Shown here piece by piece: positions 43,024-52,301 of a stretch of DNA of 64,000 bases (positions within the stretch are counted from its first letter, which is position 1; every line of letters starts with the position of its first letter). The notes under the pieces were generated by a model. The model worked only from the letters and a program-made list of their open reading frames with translations. It had not been told where the DNA came from and searched no databases. The translations under genes were made by a program, and so were the position numbers. The stretch is from Microbacterium lacus (GTDB taxonomy: Bacteria > Actinomycetota > Actinomycetes > Actinomycetales > Microbacteriaceae), in NCBI RefSeq assembly GCF_002812805.1, contig NZ_NMUM01000019.1:117086-181085 (forward strand). Direction: 5' to 3'.

Positions 43024-44619
43024 TCAGCCGAACTGGCTCATCGTGTTGTCTTTGCCGCCCGCCTTGAGCGCCGCGTCGCCCGCGAAGTACTCCTTGTGGT
43101 TGTCGCCGATGTCGCTGCCTGCCATGTTCTGGTGCTTCACCGTCGCGATGCCCTCGCGGATCTCTCGGCGCTGAACGCCCGTGACGTAGGCGAGCATCCC
43201 CTCGTCTCCGAAATAGCCCTTGGCGAGGTCATCCGTCGACAGCGCAGCCGTGTGGTAGGTCGGCAGGGTGATGAGGTGATGGAAGATTCCCGCGCGGGCC
43301 GAGCCATCCTTCTGGAACGTCCGGATCTTCTCGTCGGCTAGGCGTGCGAGCTCTGTGTCGTCATAGGAAACGCTCATCAGGTCGGCGCGGTCGTAGGCCG
43401 ACACATCGGCCCCCTGGGCGACCAGAAGGTCGTACGCCTGTTGACGGAACTTCAGCGTCCAGTTGAACGACGGACTGTTGTTGTAGACGAGCTTCGCGGT
43501 CGGGATCACCTTGCGGATCTCATCCACCATGCCCGCGATCTGTTCGACGTGGGGCTTCTCCGTCTCGATCCACAGCAGGTCGGCGCCGTTCTGCAACGAG
43601 GTGATGCAGTCGAGCACGCATCGGGCCTCGCCCGTGCCGGGGCGGAACTGGTACAGGTTGCTGGCGAGCCGCCGCGGGCGGAGCAGTTTGCCGTCGCGTC
43701 GGATGACGACGTCGCCGTCGGCGAGGTCGGACGAGGGGATCTCTTCGACATCGAGGAACGCGTTGTACTGGTCGCCGAGATCGCCCGGCGTCTGCGAGAC
43801 GGCGAGCTTCTGTGTGAGGCCTGCGCCGAGCGAGTCGGTGCGCGCGACGATGATGCCGTTCTCGATCCCGAGTTCGAGGAACGCATAGCGGACGGCATGG
43901 AGCTTTGCGATGAAGTCGTCGTGCGGAACCGTGACCTTGCCGTCCTGGTGGCCGCATTGCTTCTCATCCGAGACCTGGTTCTCGATCTGGATGGCGCAGG
44001 CGCCAGCCTCGATCATCTTCTTCGCGAGCAGGTATGTTGCCTCAGGATTGCCGAAGCCGGCATCGATGTCGGCGATGATCGGCACCACGTGCGTTTCGTA
44101 GTTGTCGATCTGGGAATGGATGAATTCTTCGGCAGTCTCATCGCCTGCGGCACGGGCTGCGTCGAGCTTCGTGAAGAGAAGGTCGAGTTCGCGCGCATCG
44201 GCCTGGCGAAGAAAGGTGTACAGCTCTTCGATGAGGGCCGGCACCGAGGTCTTCTCGTGCATGGACTGGTCGGGTAGCGGACCGAACTCCGAGCGCATTG
44301 CCGCCACCATCCACCCCGACAGGTAGAGGTAGCGCTTCTTCGTGGTCTTGAAGTGCTTCTTGATGGAGATGAGCTTCTGCTGCCCGATGAAGCCGTGCCA
44401 TACGCCCAGGGACTGCGTGTACAGCGACGAGTCGCCGTCGTACTCCGCCATGTCGCGCCGCATGATGTCGGCCGTGTATTGGGCGATCTCCAGCCCGGTC
44501 TTGAAGCGGTTCTGTGCGCGCATGCGCGCGACGTACTCGGGGGTTATGGCATCCCAGCTCGGGCCGTTCTGTTTCTTGAGAGCGTCGACGGCTGCGATGT
44601 CGTCTTCGTAGTGGGTCAT
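43024..44619 (-). CDS. aceA: Isocitrate lyase (long type)
   Basis: Splits isocitrate to glyoxylate and succinate. 531 residues from the ATG at 44619 (MTHYEDDIAAVDALKKQNGP). Features: SGWMVAAMRSEFGPLPDQSM, DIDAGFGNPEATYLL, the catalytic loop DEKQCGHQDGKVTVPHDD, and NNSPSFNWTLKF. The length and the C-terminal FGDEGMLAYVTGVQRREIRE and KHQNMAGSDIGDNHKEY stretches match the approximately 530-residue class typified by Pseudomonas aeruginosa, not the approximately 430-residue enzymes of corynebacteria and mycobacteria, which hints at horizontal origin. Downstream of aceB by 49 bp on the same strand. Confidence 0.95.
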   Translation of the reverse strand: MTHYEDDIAAVDALKKQNGPSWDAITPEYVARMRAQNRFKTGLEIAQYTADIMRRDMAEYDGDSSLYTQSLGVWHGFIGQQKLISIKKHFKTTKKRYLYLSGWMVAAMRSEFGPLPDQSMHEKTSVPALIEELYTFLRQADARELDLLFTKLDAARAAGDETAEEFIHSQIDNYETHVVPIIADIDAGFGNPEATYLLAKKMIEAGACAIQIENQVSDEKQCGHQDGKVTVPHDDFIAKLHAVRYAFLELGIENGIIVARTDSLGAGLTQKLAVSQTPGDLGDQYNAFLDVEEIPSSDLADGDVVIRRDGKLLRPRRLASNLYQFRPGTGEARCVLDCITSLQNGADLLWIETEKPHVEQIAGMVDEIRKVIPTAKLVYNNSPSFNWTLKFRQQAYDLLVAQGADVSAYDRADLMSVSYDDTELARLADEKIRTFQKDGSARAGIFHHLITLPTYHTAALSTDDLAKGYFGDEGMLAYVTGVQRREIREGIATVKHQNMAGSDIGDNHKEYFAGDAALKAGGKDNTMSQFG

Positions 44620-44668
44620 GTCAATTCCTTCGGAATATGGGGTGGATAGTGGGGCTCGAAAAGCGCGG

Positions 44669-46312
44669 TCAGTCGGTCTCGACGAGGTACTTCGCGTATG
44701 CGGGGAGCGTGAGGAACGCCGGGAAGTCCTGGCCCAACGCCACTTCGCGGAAGATCTGCGCGGCGTCTTCGTAGCGGTCTCCCTCGCGTCGGTCGACCTC
44801 GCGCAGCACCTCGCCGATGAGACCCTCGATGTACTCGCGGGTGATCGGGTCGCCTTCCGCGGTGGAGCGGTCTTGATGGATCCACTGCCACACCTGGCTG
44901 CGCGAGATCTCGGCGGTTGCCGCATCCTCCATGAGGTTGTCGATCGCCACGGCTCCGAGGCCGCGCAGCCACGCTTCGATGTAGCGGATCGCGACCGACA
45001 CGTTCGCGTGCACGCCCGCGGCGGTCACGGGCCTGCCGATGTGCACGTCGAGCAGGTCCGCCGCCTTCACCTGCACGTCGTCGCGTTGGCGATCGAGCTG
45101 GTTCGGTCGGTCGCCGAGCACGGCGTCGAACTCGGCCATCGCGGTCGGGATCAGGTCGGGGTGCGCCACCCACGTGCCATCGAACCCGTCGCCGGCCTCG
45201 CGCTTCTTGTCGGCGGCGACCTTCTCGAAGGCGCGTGCGGTCACCTCGGGGTCACGACGGTTCGGGATGAACGCGCTCATGCCGCCGATCGCAAAGGCTC
45301 CACGCTTGTGACAGGTCTTCACGAGCAGTTCGGTGTAGGCGCGCATGAACGGCACCGTCATCGTCACTTCGCTGCGGTCGGGTAGGACAAAGCGCGCTCC
45401 GCGTCCGCGGTAGTTCTTGATGATCGAGAAGATGTAGTCCCAGCGGCCCGCGTTCAGGCCGGCACAGTGGTCGCGTAGCTCGTAGAGGATCTCATCCATC
45501 TCGAACGCGGCGGGGAGTGTCTCGATCAGCACGGTCGCGCGGATTGTGCCGTGGGGAATGCCGAGGTACTTCTCGCTGAATGAGAACACGTCGTCCCAGA
45601 GCTTCGCCTCTTCGCTGGATTCGAGCTTGGCGATGTAGAAGTAGGGTCCGCGTCCCGAATCGATGAGCGCTTGGGCATTGTGGAAGAAGTAGAGGCCGAA
45701 GTCCACGAGCGATCCGGATGCCGCGAGTTGCCGTCCCGCGCGATCGGTGTACCGCATGTGGTTCTCGCCCAGGTGCCAGCCGCGCGGGCGCATCACGATG
45801 GTGGGGGTGCGCTCGGCGGTCACGCTGTAGGTCTTGCCTTCCGGCGACGTGAACGACAGCTCGCCGCGGATCGCGTCACGCAGCGACAGCTGGCCCTCGA
45901 TCACGTTCTTCCAGGTGGGGGACGTGGCGTCCTCCTGATCGGCCAGCCACACCCGCGCGCCGGAGTTGAGGGCGTTGATCGTCATCTTCGGGTCGGTCGG
46001 CCCGGTGATCTCCACGCGGCGGTCTTCGAGTCCAGGTCCGGCGCCCGCGACCCGCCAGCTGTCGTCGGCGCGGATGTGTGCGGTGTCGTCGCGGAAGCGC
46101 GGGTCGTGACCGTTGCCGATCTCGAACCGGCGACGCAACCGGTCGGCGAGGCGATCATGCCGACGGGACGAGAAGCGGTGGTGCAGTTCGGTGAGGAACG
46201 CGAGTGCATCGGGACTGAGGATCTCGTCGTACCGGTTGCCGAGTGCGCCGAGGACCTCGATCGAGGGAGCGGTCGTGGTCAGGGGCGGCGTGCGGGTTTC
46301 TGTGATGGTCAT
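44669..46312 (-). CDS. aceB: Malate synthase A
   Basis: Condenses glyoxylate with acetyl-CoA to malate. 547 residues from the ATG at 46312 (MTITETRTPPLTTTAPSIEV). Features: DRRVEITGPTDPKMTINALN, DQEDATSPTWKNVIEGQ, RPRGWHLGENHM, FETLPA-type LIETLPAAFEMDEI, IFSIIKNYRG, FMRAYTELLVKTCHKRG and GMSAFIPNRRD. It belongs to the shorter A form rather than the about 720-residue G form common in other actinobacteria. Divergent from the RamB-like regulator. Confidence 0.95.
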   Translation of the reverse strand: MTITETRTPPLTTTAPSIEVLGALGNRYDEILSPDALAFLTELHHRFSSRRHDRLADRLRRRFEIGNGHDPRFRDDTAHIRADDSWRVAGAGPGLEDRRVEITGPTDPKMTINALNSGARVWLADQEDATSPTWKNVIEGQLSLRDAIRGELSFTSPEGKTYSVTAERTPTIVMRPRGWHLGENHMRYTDRAGRQLAASGSLVDFGLYFFHNAQALIDSGRGPYFYIAKLESSEEAKLWDDVFSFSEKYLGIPHGTIRATVLIETLPAAFEMDEILYELRDHCAGLNAGRWDYIFSIIKNYRGRGARFVLPDRSEVTMTVPFMRAYTELLVKTCHKRGAFAIGGMSAFIPNRRDPEVTARAFEKVAADKKREAGDGFDGTWVAHPDLIPTAMAEFDAVLGDRPNQLDRQRDDVQVKAADLLDVHIGRPVTAAGVHANVSVAIRYIEAWLRGLGAVAIDNLMEDAATAEISRSQVWQWIHQDRSTAEGDPITREYIEGLIGEVLREVDRREGDRYEDAAQIFREVALGQDFPAFLTLPAYAKYLVETD

Positions 46313-46397
46313 GATCTGTCCTTCGGGATCGGCGCCTCGGTGGGCTTGTCTCCACTGTGGGCGAAATTGGGGCACTGAACTTGTCGATGAGGGTGTG

Positions 46398-46431
46398 AAG
46401 TTCTAGCAAAATTCTGCTTTCGTGACAGAAT
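46398..46431. promoter_or_regulatory. Candidate operator between aceB and the RamB-like gene
   Basis: The 125-bp divergent gap has a short AT-rich patch: AAGTTCTAGCAAAATTCTG (46398-46416) and the dyad ATTCTG-N9-CAGAAT (46411-46431) seven bases before the regulator ATG. The first resembles the GCAAA-containing sites bound by RamB in Corynebacterium. The location fits autoregulation and control of aceB. Confidence 0.45.
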
Positions 46432-46437
46432 CGGGGT

Positions 46438-47916
46438 ATGAGCAGCGTCACGCGCCCGGTTCACGGTCTCGAGCCCGACGAGGATGAAGAGGTGGATCCC
46501 CTGACGATCGGCCGACGCATCCGTCAACTGCGCACCGCCCGCGGAATGACGCTCGACGAGCTCGCCGCGGCCGTCGACCGGGTGCCGAGCCAGCTGTCGA
46601 TGATCGAGACCGGCAAGCGCGAGGCGAAGCTCAGCCTGCTGCGCTCGATCGCCCGCGCGCTCGGCACGAGCCTCGACGCCCTCCTCGAGTCCGAGCCCCT
46701 GGACGAGCGCTCGGTGCTCGAGATCTCTCTCGAGCGCGCCATGTCGGGGCAGACGTTCCGCGCGCTCGGTATCGAGCCGTTCCGGATCGGCAAGACGCTG
46801 CCGACCGAGGCGCTGCGCACGATGCTGGCGCTGCAGGGCGAGATCGAGCGTCTGCGCGACGAGCGTGCCGCCACCCCCGAAGAGGCCCGCCGCGCCAACG
46901 TCGAGTTGCGCCACCTGATGCGGCGCCAGCACAATCACTTCCCCGAACTCGAAGAGCACGCCGTCCGCATCCTCGAGGCCGTGCGGCACCCGGGCGGACC
47001 CCTCACGCAGCGTTCGGCGTCAGATATTGCGGCGCACCTCGGCTTCACGATCCACTACGTGCCCGACCTGCCGCAGACGACGCGGAGCGTGGCGGACCTG
47101 AAGAACGGGCGGCTCTACCTCTCGAGCAGAATCTCGGCGAAGGGTGATCCCCGGACGGCCGTTCTGCAGGCGCTGTCGAGCCGGATCCTGGGGCACGCCG
47201 AGCCGACGAGCTACGCGGAATTCCTCCGCCAGCGCGTCGAGACGAACTACCTCACGGGTGCCCTGCTGATTCCCGAGGCGCACGCCGTGCCGTTCCTGCA
47301 CGAGGCGAAGTCGCGGCGGGCGATCTCGATCGAGGACCTGCGCGACGCCTACTCGGTGTCGTACGAGACGGCGGCGCACCGCTTCACGAACCTCGCGACC
47401 CGGCACCTCGACATCCCGGTGCACTTCTTGAAGGTGCACGAGTCGGGCACGATCACGAAGGCCTATGAGAACGACGACGTGAACTTCCCGACCGACCGGC
47501 TGGGTTCGATCGAGGGTCAGATGTGCTGCCGACGCTGGACGAGCCGCGTCGTCTTCGACGTCGACGACCGCTTCAACCCGTACTACCAGTACACCGACAC
47601 CGGCAACGGAACCTATTGGTGCACAGCCCGCGTCGAGGCATCCAGCGAGGGAGCCCACTCGGTGAGCGTGGGGGTGCGGTTCGACGACACCAGGTGGTTC
47701 ATCGGTCGGGACACCCCGAATCGCGGCGTCTCGAAGCATTCGGTCGAGGTCTGCTGCCGTCGGGCCCCCGCCGACCTCGAGGACGCCTGGCGTGACCAGG
47801 CCTGGCCGAACGTGCGCACCCCGCGGACCCTTCTCGCGACGCTGCCGACGGGGTCGTTCCCCGGCGTCGACACGACCGATGTCTACGAGTTCTTGGACGC
47901 GCACGCCCCGCGCTGA
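46438..47916 (+). CDS. ramB: RamB-like regulator of acetate/short-chain acyl metabolism
   Basis: 492 residues. An Xre-type helix-turn-helix lies at about residues 22-78 (IGRRIRQLRTARGMTLDELA, SQLSMIETGKREAKLSLLRS). The middle resembles an IrrE/ImmA-like region with a modified His motif (QALSSRILGHAEPTSYAEFL), and the C-terminal 150 residues form the Cys-rich short-chain fatty-acyl regulator domain (EGQMCCRRWTSRVVFDVDD, VEVCCRRAPADLEDAW). This architecture is that of RamB, which controls glyoxylate-shunt and propionate genes. Divergent from aceB. Confidence 0.88.
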   Translation: MSSVTRPVHGLEPDEDEEVDPLTIGRRIRQLRTARGMTLDELAAAVDRVPSQLSMIETGKREAKLSLLRSIARALGTSLDALLESEPLDERSVLEISLERAMSGQTFRALGIEPFRIGKTLPTEALRTMLALQGEIERLRDERAATPEEARRANVELRHLMRRQHNHFPELEEHAVRILEAVRHPGGPLTQRSASDIAAHLGFTIHYVPDLPQTTRSVADLKNGRLYLSSRISAKGDPRTAVLQALSSRILGHAEPTSYAEFLRQRVETNYLTGALLIPEAHAVPFLHEAKSRRAISIEDLRDAYSVSYETAAHRFTNLATRHLDIPVHFLKVHESGTITKAYENDDVNFPTDRLGSIEGQMCCRRWTSRVVFDVDDRFNPYYQYTDTGNGTYWCTARVEASSEGAHSVSVGVRFDDTRWFIGRDTPNRGVSKHSVEVCCRRAPADLEDAWRDQAWPNVRTPRTLLATLPTGSFPGVDTTDVYEFLDAHAPR

Positions 47917-47922
47917 TCGCGC

Positions 47923-49476
47923 TCAGACGAGGGTGCGAAGCGCGGCCCAGACTTCTGCGCGGGCGGCGAAGGTCGTCAGGTCGCGCTCGAGCAGGCGACC
48001 GGCCGTGGCCACGCGCGCGCGGACGGTATGGCGATGGATGCCGAGGGCCCGCGCCGTCGCCTCGTGGGAGCCGTCGTGCTCGAGCCACGACCGCACCGTG
48101 TCGACGAGCGCGGTGCCCCGCTCGGCATCGTGTCGGAGCAGGGGCTCCAGCTGAGTTCGCCCGGCGGCGCGGGCGTCCGGACCGCCCAGCAGTGCGAGCA
48201 CGCCGCCCACGGCGGGATCGGCGAACGGTGTGACCCCGCTGCCCGTCCCGCGGTCCCGCGCCGTGCGCGCCTGGGCGGCCGCGGCGGCGAACCCGTCGTA
48301 CGCGGTCGGACCGGACAGCCCGATCCGCAGACCCAGGTCCCCGGCCACTTCGGCGAGCACGCTCGTCTCGCCGGGGGTGAGGACGATGACGACTCCGGAT
48401 GCCTCACGACCGAAGAAGATGCGACCCCGGTGTTCTTCGGCGAGCAGCTCGAGGCGGTCGGTCACCGTCTCGCGGCGCGCGGCCGCGGCATCCGTGACCG
48501 CCACGACCACGGGCGCCTCGGGCAGTCCGCCCCACGTCTCGCGGGCGATGCGCGCGGCGATGTTCGGCTGGCTGGATAGCAGCAGCTGAACAACGCCCGC
48601 CCGGAGCTGTCCGCGTGCCCGCGCCGCCCCCTCGCTTTGCTCGAGCGCGAGGCCGGCCATCGCGATGACCGCGGTCACGACGCTGCGACTCTCTTGGTCG
48701 AGGTCGCCCGCCGCGATAGCGATGGCTCCACGCAGGCGCCCGCCGCGGCCGAGCGTCTGGAGGGTGAAGGGGATGTCTCCGACCCGCAGCGTCGATCCCG
48801 CGCGTGCTCCGCGCCGGAGGACCCGCCGCGCCTCGTCGTGCAAACCGGCGAAGACGTCGGCTTCGAGGCCCGAAGGATGCTGGCGCGTCAATGTGCCCGT
48901 CGCGTCGAACAGGCCCACCCAGGTGTCGAGCTGTCGAGACAGCTCCGCGAGGGTCGCGCCGAGTCCGTCGGGACGGAGTGCCGCGAGCGATATCGCCCGC
49001 TGTGCCGCCAGGGCCCAGCTGCGGCGCGCGTAGGTCTGGGCCGCGACGGCCTCGGCGTTGGCACGGGCCACCGCGATGAAGGGGGTGCGATAGGGAACCT
49101 CGACCAGGGGCATCCGGTGCGCGCGGCACGCCGCGTCGAGCCCGTCGGGGATGCCCTCGCGCACGACCTCGGTGCCGAAGCCGAGGGCGACAACGCCCCG
49201 GGCGGACAGCCGCGCGACGTACTCGTCGTAGATCGACGCGTCGTCCGCTTCGTCCGTGTCGAGGAACTGCGTCCCCGTCGTGAGGAGCGCGAGCCCTTCG
49301 GAGAGAAACGGGGTGGGATCGGCGAGGTCCGAACTGTGGATCCAGCGGATCGGACGGTCGAGGGCGTCGTCGTTCAACTCTCCGTCCGCACCGGCAAGCC
49401 GCAGGGCAAGGTCGGTGCGCGCCAGCAGCGCACGCAACGTGGGTGCCGACGGGGTCGGGGGAGCGGAGGAGGCCAC
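47923..49476 (-). CDS. PucR-family transcriptional regulator
   Basis: 517 residues. N-terminal PucR purine-catabolism-like domain (about 20-140, LRLAGADGELNDDALDRPIR, VVALGFGTEVVREGIPDGLD), a central GAF-like/CdaR region, and a C-terminal helix-turn-helix (SHEATARALGIHRHTVRARV). Divergent from the GABA operon with 93 bp between starts. PucR proteins elsewhere activate GABA, purine and similar nitrogen-catabolic genes, so it is the likely regulator of the operon at 49570-57620. Confidence 0.88.
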   Translation of the reverse strand: MASSAPPTPSAPTLRALLARTDLALRLAGADGELNDDALDRPIRWIHSSDLADPTPFLSEGLALLTTGTQFLDTDEADDASIYDEYVARLSARGVVALGFGTEVVREGIPDGLDAACRAHRMPLVEVPYRTPFIAVARANAEAVAAQTYARRSWALAAQRAISLAALRPDGLGATLAELSRQLDTWVGLFDATGTLTRQHPSGLEADVFAGLHDEARRVLRRGARAGSTLRVGDIPFTLQTLGRGGRLRGAIAIAAGDLDQESRSVVTAVIAMAGLALEQSEGAARARGQLRAGVVQLLLSSQPNIAARIARETWGGLPEAPVVVAVTDAAAARRETVTDRLELLAEEHRGRIFFGREASGVVIVLTPGETSVLAEVAGDLGLRIGLSGPTAYDGFAAAAAQARTARDRGTGSGVTPFADPAVGGVLALLGGPDARAAGRTQLEPLLRHDAERGTALVDTVRSWLEHDGSHEATARALGIHRHTVRARVATAGRLLERDLTTFAARAEVWAALRTLV

Positions 49477-49569
49477 GGGGCCAGGCTATACGCGGTGGAT
49501 AGTGTGTGCGGCAAAGTTGTACACGGCGGCGAGTGCGCGGCCCAGTCATCCGGGCCTACGCTCCGGATC

Positions 49570-50928
49570 ATGAGTGTCATCGAGAGCTTCACCGCGCTGC
49601 CCCTCGGGGGGCCCTCGCTCCCTCAGGAGCGCCGCCTCGTCACCGACCTGCCGGGCCCCCGGTCCCGCGAGATCCTGGACCGCAAGGCCGCCGCGGTCGC
49701 GTCGGGCGTCGGGCACACGGTCCCGATCGCGGCCGTCGCCGCAGGCGGGGGCGTCGTCGTCGACGCAGATGGCAACTCACTCATCGATCTGGGGTCGGGG
49801 ATCGCGGTCACGACAGCGGGTAACGCGAACCCGCGTGTCGTGGCCGCGGTCACTGAACAGTTGGCCCGCTTCACGCACACCTGCTTCATGATTGCGCCGT
49901 ACGAGTCCTACGTGGCCGTTGCCGAGGCGCTCAACGACCTCACCCCCGGCGACCACGAAAAGCGGACGGCCCTGTTCAACTCGGGGGCCGAGGCCGTCGA
50001 GAACGCGGTCAAGATCGCCCGCAAGTACACCAAACGCCACGCGATCGTCGCGTTCGACCACGCGTACCACGGCCGCACGAACCTGACGATGGCACTGACG
50101 GCGAAGAACATGCCGTACAAGCACGGCTTCGGACCGTTTGCCGGCGAGATCTACCGCGCGCCCATGTCCTACCCGTTCCGCGACGGACTGACGGGGCCCG
50201 AGGCCGCGAAGAAGGCGATCCTGCACATCGAGAAGCAGGTCGGCGCCGACAACGTCGCGGCGGTCATCATCGAACCCATCCAGGGCGAGGGCGGATTCAT
50301 CGTGCCCGCCGACGGCTTCTTGAACGCGCTCGCGGACTGGTGCCGCGAAAACGGCGTCGTCTTCATCGCCGACGAGGTGCAGACAGGCTTCGCCCGCACC
50401 GGCCGCTGGTTCGCCAGCGAGCACTTCGGCATCGTGCCCGACCTCGTCGTCACGGCCAAGGGCATCGCCGACGGCCTACCCCTCTCGGGTGTGACGGGCC
50501 GCGCCGAGATGATGGATGCCACGCACACGGGTGGACTGGGCGGCACCTACGGCGGCAACCCGCTCGCCTGCGTCGCGGCGCTCGCCGCGATCGAGTCCTA
50601 CGTCGAGGATGGACTGCTCGAGCGGGCGACCGAGATCGGCGACATCCTGACATCCCGACTGCGCGCCCTGGCCGCAACGGACGCCCGCATCGGCGACGTG
50701 CGCGGTTTCGGCGCGATGATCGCCGCCGAGTTCGTCGACCCCGAGACGGGAGAGCCGGACGGTGCGCTCACAGCTCGGGTCGCGAAGGACTGCATCGCGA
50801 ACGGCGTGATCGTGCTGACGTGCGGTACGCACGGGAACATCATCCGGTTCTTGCCGCCGCTGACCATCCCGAACCACCTGCTGAACGAGGGTCTCGACGT
50901 TGTCGAGGGCGCCCTCGCTCGCGACTGA
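49570..50928 (+). CDS. gabT: 4-aminobutyrate aminotransferase
   Basis: Transfers the amino group of GABA to 2-oxoglutarate, giving succinate semialdehyde. 452 residues from the ATG at 49570 (MSVIESFTALPLGGPSLPQE), class III PLP enzyme. Features: SGAEAVENAVKIARKYT, VAFDHAYHGRTNLTMALTAK, EPIQGEGGFIVP, FIADEVQTGFARTGRWFASE and the PLP-lysine in LVVTAKGIADGLPLSGVTGR. First gene of the operon; the ribosome site is weak. Confidence 0.93.
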   Translation: MSVIESFTALPLGGPSLPQERRLVTDLPGPRSREILDRKAAAVASGVGHTVPIAAVAAGGGVVVDADGNSLIDLGSGIAVTTAGNANPRVVAAVTEQLARFTHTCFMIAPYESYVAVAEALNDLTPGDHEKRTALFNSGAEAVENAVKIARKYTKRHAIVAFDHAYHGRTNLTMALTAKNMPYKHGFGPFAGEIYRAPMSYPFRDGLTGPEAAKKAILHIEKQVGADNVAAVIIEPIQGEGGFIVPADGFLNALADWCRENGVVFIADEVQTGFARTGRWFASEHFGIVPDLVVTAKGIADGLPLSGVTGRAEMMDATHTGGLGGTYGGNPLACVAALAAIESYVEDGLLERATEIGDILTSRLRALAATDARIGDVRGFGAMIAAEFVDPETGEPDGALTARVAKDCIANGVIVLTCGTHGNIIRFLPPLTIPNHLLNEGLDVVEGALARD

Positions 50929-50942
50929 AGGAGAAACGCCAG

Positions 50943-52301
50943 ATGAACGAGATCACCCGTGACGTCGTTGTCATCGGGGCGGGGGCTGCGGGACTGACCG
51001 CGGCGAATACGCTTCGCAAGGCCGGGCTGTCGGTCGCCGTGCTCGAGGCCCGCGACCGCGTCGGCGGCCGGCTCTGGACCGACGAGATCGACGGAGCCAT
51101 GCTCGAGATCGGCGGGCAGTGGGTCTCGCCCGACCAGGACGCGCTGATCGACACGGTCGCCGAGCTCGGTCTCGAGACGTTCAGTCGATACCGCGAGGGC
51201 GACAGCGTGTATGTCGGACCGGATGGCGTCGCGCACCGCTTCACGGGCGAGATGTTCCCCGTCTCGGCGGAGACCGAGCGCGTCATCGCCGAGATCACCG
51301 AGCGGCTCGACGCGATGGTCGCCGAGATCGACCCCGACCGGCCCTGGGCGCACGAGAAGGCAGCCGAGTGGGATCGTGTCTCGTGGGACGCGTGGCTGCG
51401 CGCACAGACCGACGACGACGAAGCCGTGCGGAACCTCGCCTTCGCGACCGGTTCGGCGATGCTCACCAAGCCGACACATACCTTCTCGCTGCTGCAGTCG
51501 CTCCTGATGGCAGCCTCCGCCGGGTCGTACTCCCACCTGGTCGACGCCGACTTCATCCTCGACAAGCGCGTCGTCGGGGGACTCCAGCAGGTTCCGATCT
51601 TGCTCGCGGAGCGCCTCGGCGAAGACGTGCTGCTGAACCAGCCCGTGCGAACGCTCGAGTGGGGCGAGACCGCGGTCACCGCCATCGCCGACACCACGAC
51701 CGTGCGTGCGCGATTCGCCATCATCGCGCTCGCCCCGAACCTCTACTCGCGCATCTCGTACGTGCCGCCGCTGCCGCGGTTGCAGCACCAGATGCACCAA
51801 CACCTGTCGATGGGTTTCGTCATCAAGGTCCACGCGGTCTACGAGACCCCGTTCTGGCGCGCCAAGGGGCTCTCGGGTACCGCGTTCAGCCCGTACGAGC
51901 TCTCGCACGAGGCCTACGACAACACCAACCACGGTGACTCCCGCGGAACGCTCGTCGGCTTCGTCTCGGACCAGACCGCCGACGATCTGTTCCGGCTGAG
52001 CGCCGAGGAGCGCAAGGAGCGCATCCTTGAGTCCCTCTCGCACTACTACGGGCCCGAGGCGAAAGACCCCGTCGTCTACTACGAGAGTGACTGGGGCTCC
52101 GAAGAGTGGACGCGCGGGGCCTACGCCGCGAGCTTCGACCTCGGTGGTCTCGCTCGCTACGGTGTGGATCTGCGCACCCCGGTCGGCCCCATCCACTTCG
52201 CCTGCAGTGATCTGGCAGGCGCCGGTTACCAGCACGTCGACGGGGCGATCCGCATGGGTCGCGAAGCCGCGGCACACATCATCGAGGAGGCCCGCGCATG
52301 A
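50943..52301 (+). CDS. puo: Flavin amine oxidase, probably putrescine oxidase
   Basis: 452 residues with AAGGAG before the ATG at 50943. FAD-binding VVVIGAGAAGLTAANTLRKA and VLEARDRVGGRLWT open the protein; the substrate region GQWVSPDQDALIDTVAELGL and the C-terminal GAGYQHVDGAIRMGREAA close the flavin site. It belongs to the monoamine/putrescine oxidase family known from Kocuria and Rhodococcus. Next to gabT and aldehyde dehydrogenases the most sensible substrate is putrescine, yielding 4-aminobutanal, ammonia and H2O2; another primary amine cannot be excluded. Confidence 0.85.
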   Translation: MNEITRDVVVIGAGAAGLTAANTLRKAGLSVAVLEARDRVGGRLWTDEIDGAMLEIGGQWVSPDQDALIDTVAELGLETFSRYREGDSVYVGPDGVAHRFTGEMFPVSAETERVIAEITERLDAMVAEIDPDRPWAHEKAAEWDRVSWDAWLRAQTDDDEAVRNLAFATGSAMLTKPTHTFSLLQSLLMAASAGSYSHLVDADFILDKRVVGGLQQVPILLAERLGEDVLLNQPVRTLEWGETAVTAIADTTTVRARFAIIALAPNLYSRISYVPPLPRLQHQMHQHLSMGFVIKVHAVYETPFWRAKGLSGTAFSPYELSHEAYDNTNHGDSRGTLVGFVSDQTADDLFRLSAEERKERILESLSHYYGPEAKDPVVYYESDWGSEEWTRGAYAASFDLGGLARYGVDLRTPVGPIHFACSDLAGAGYQHVDGAIRMGREAAAHIIEEARA

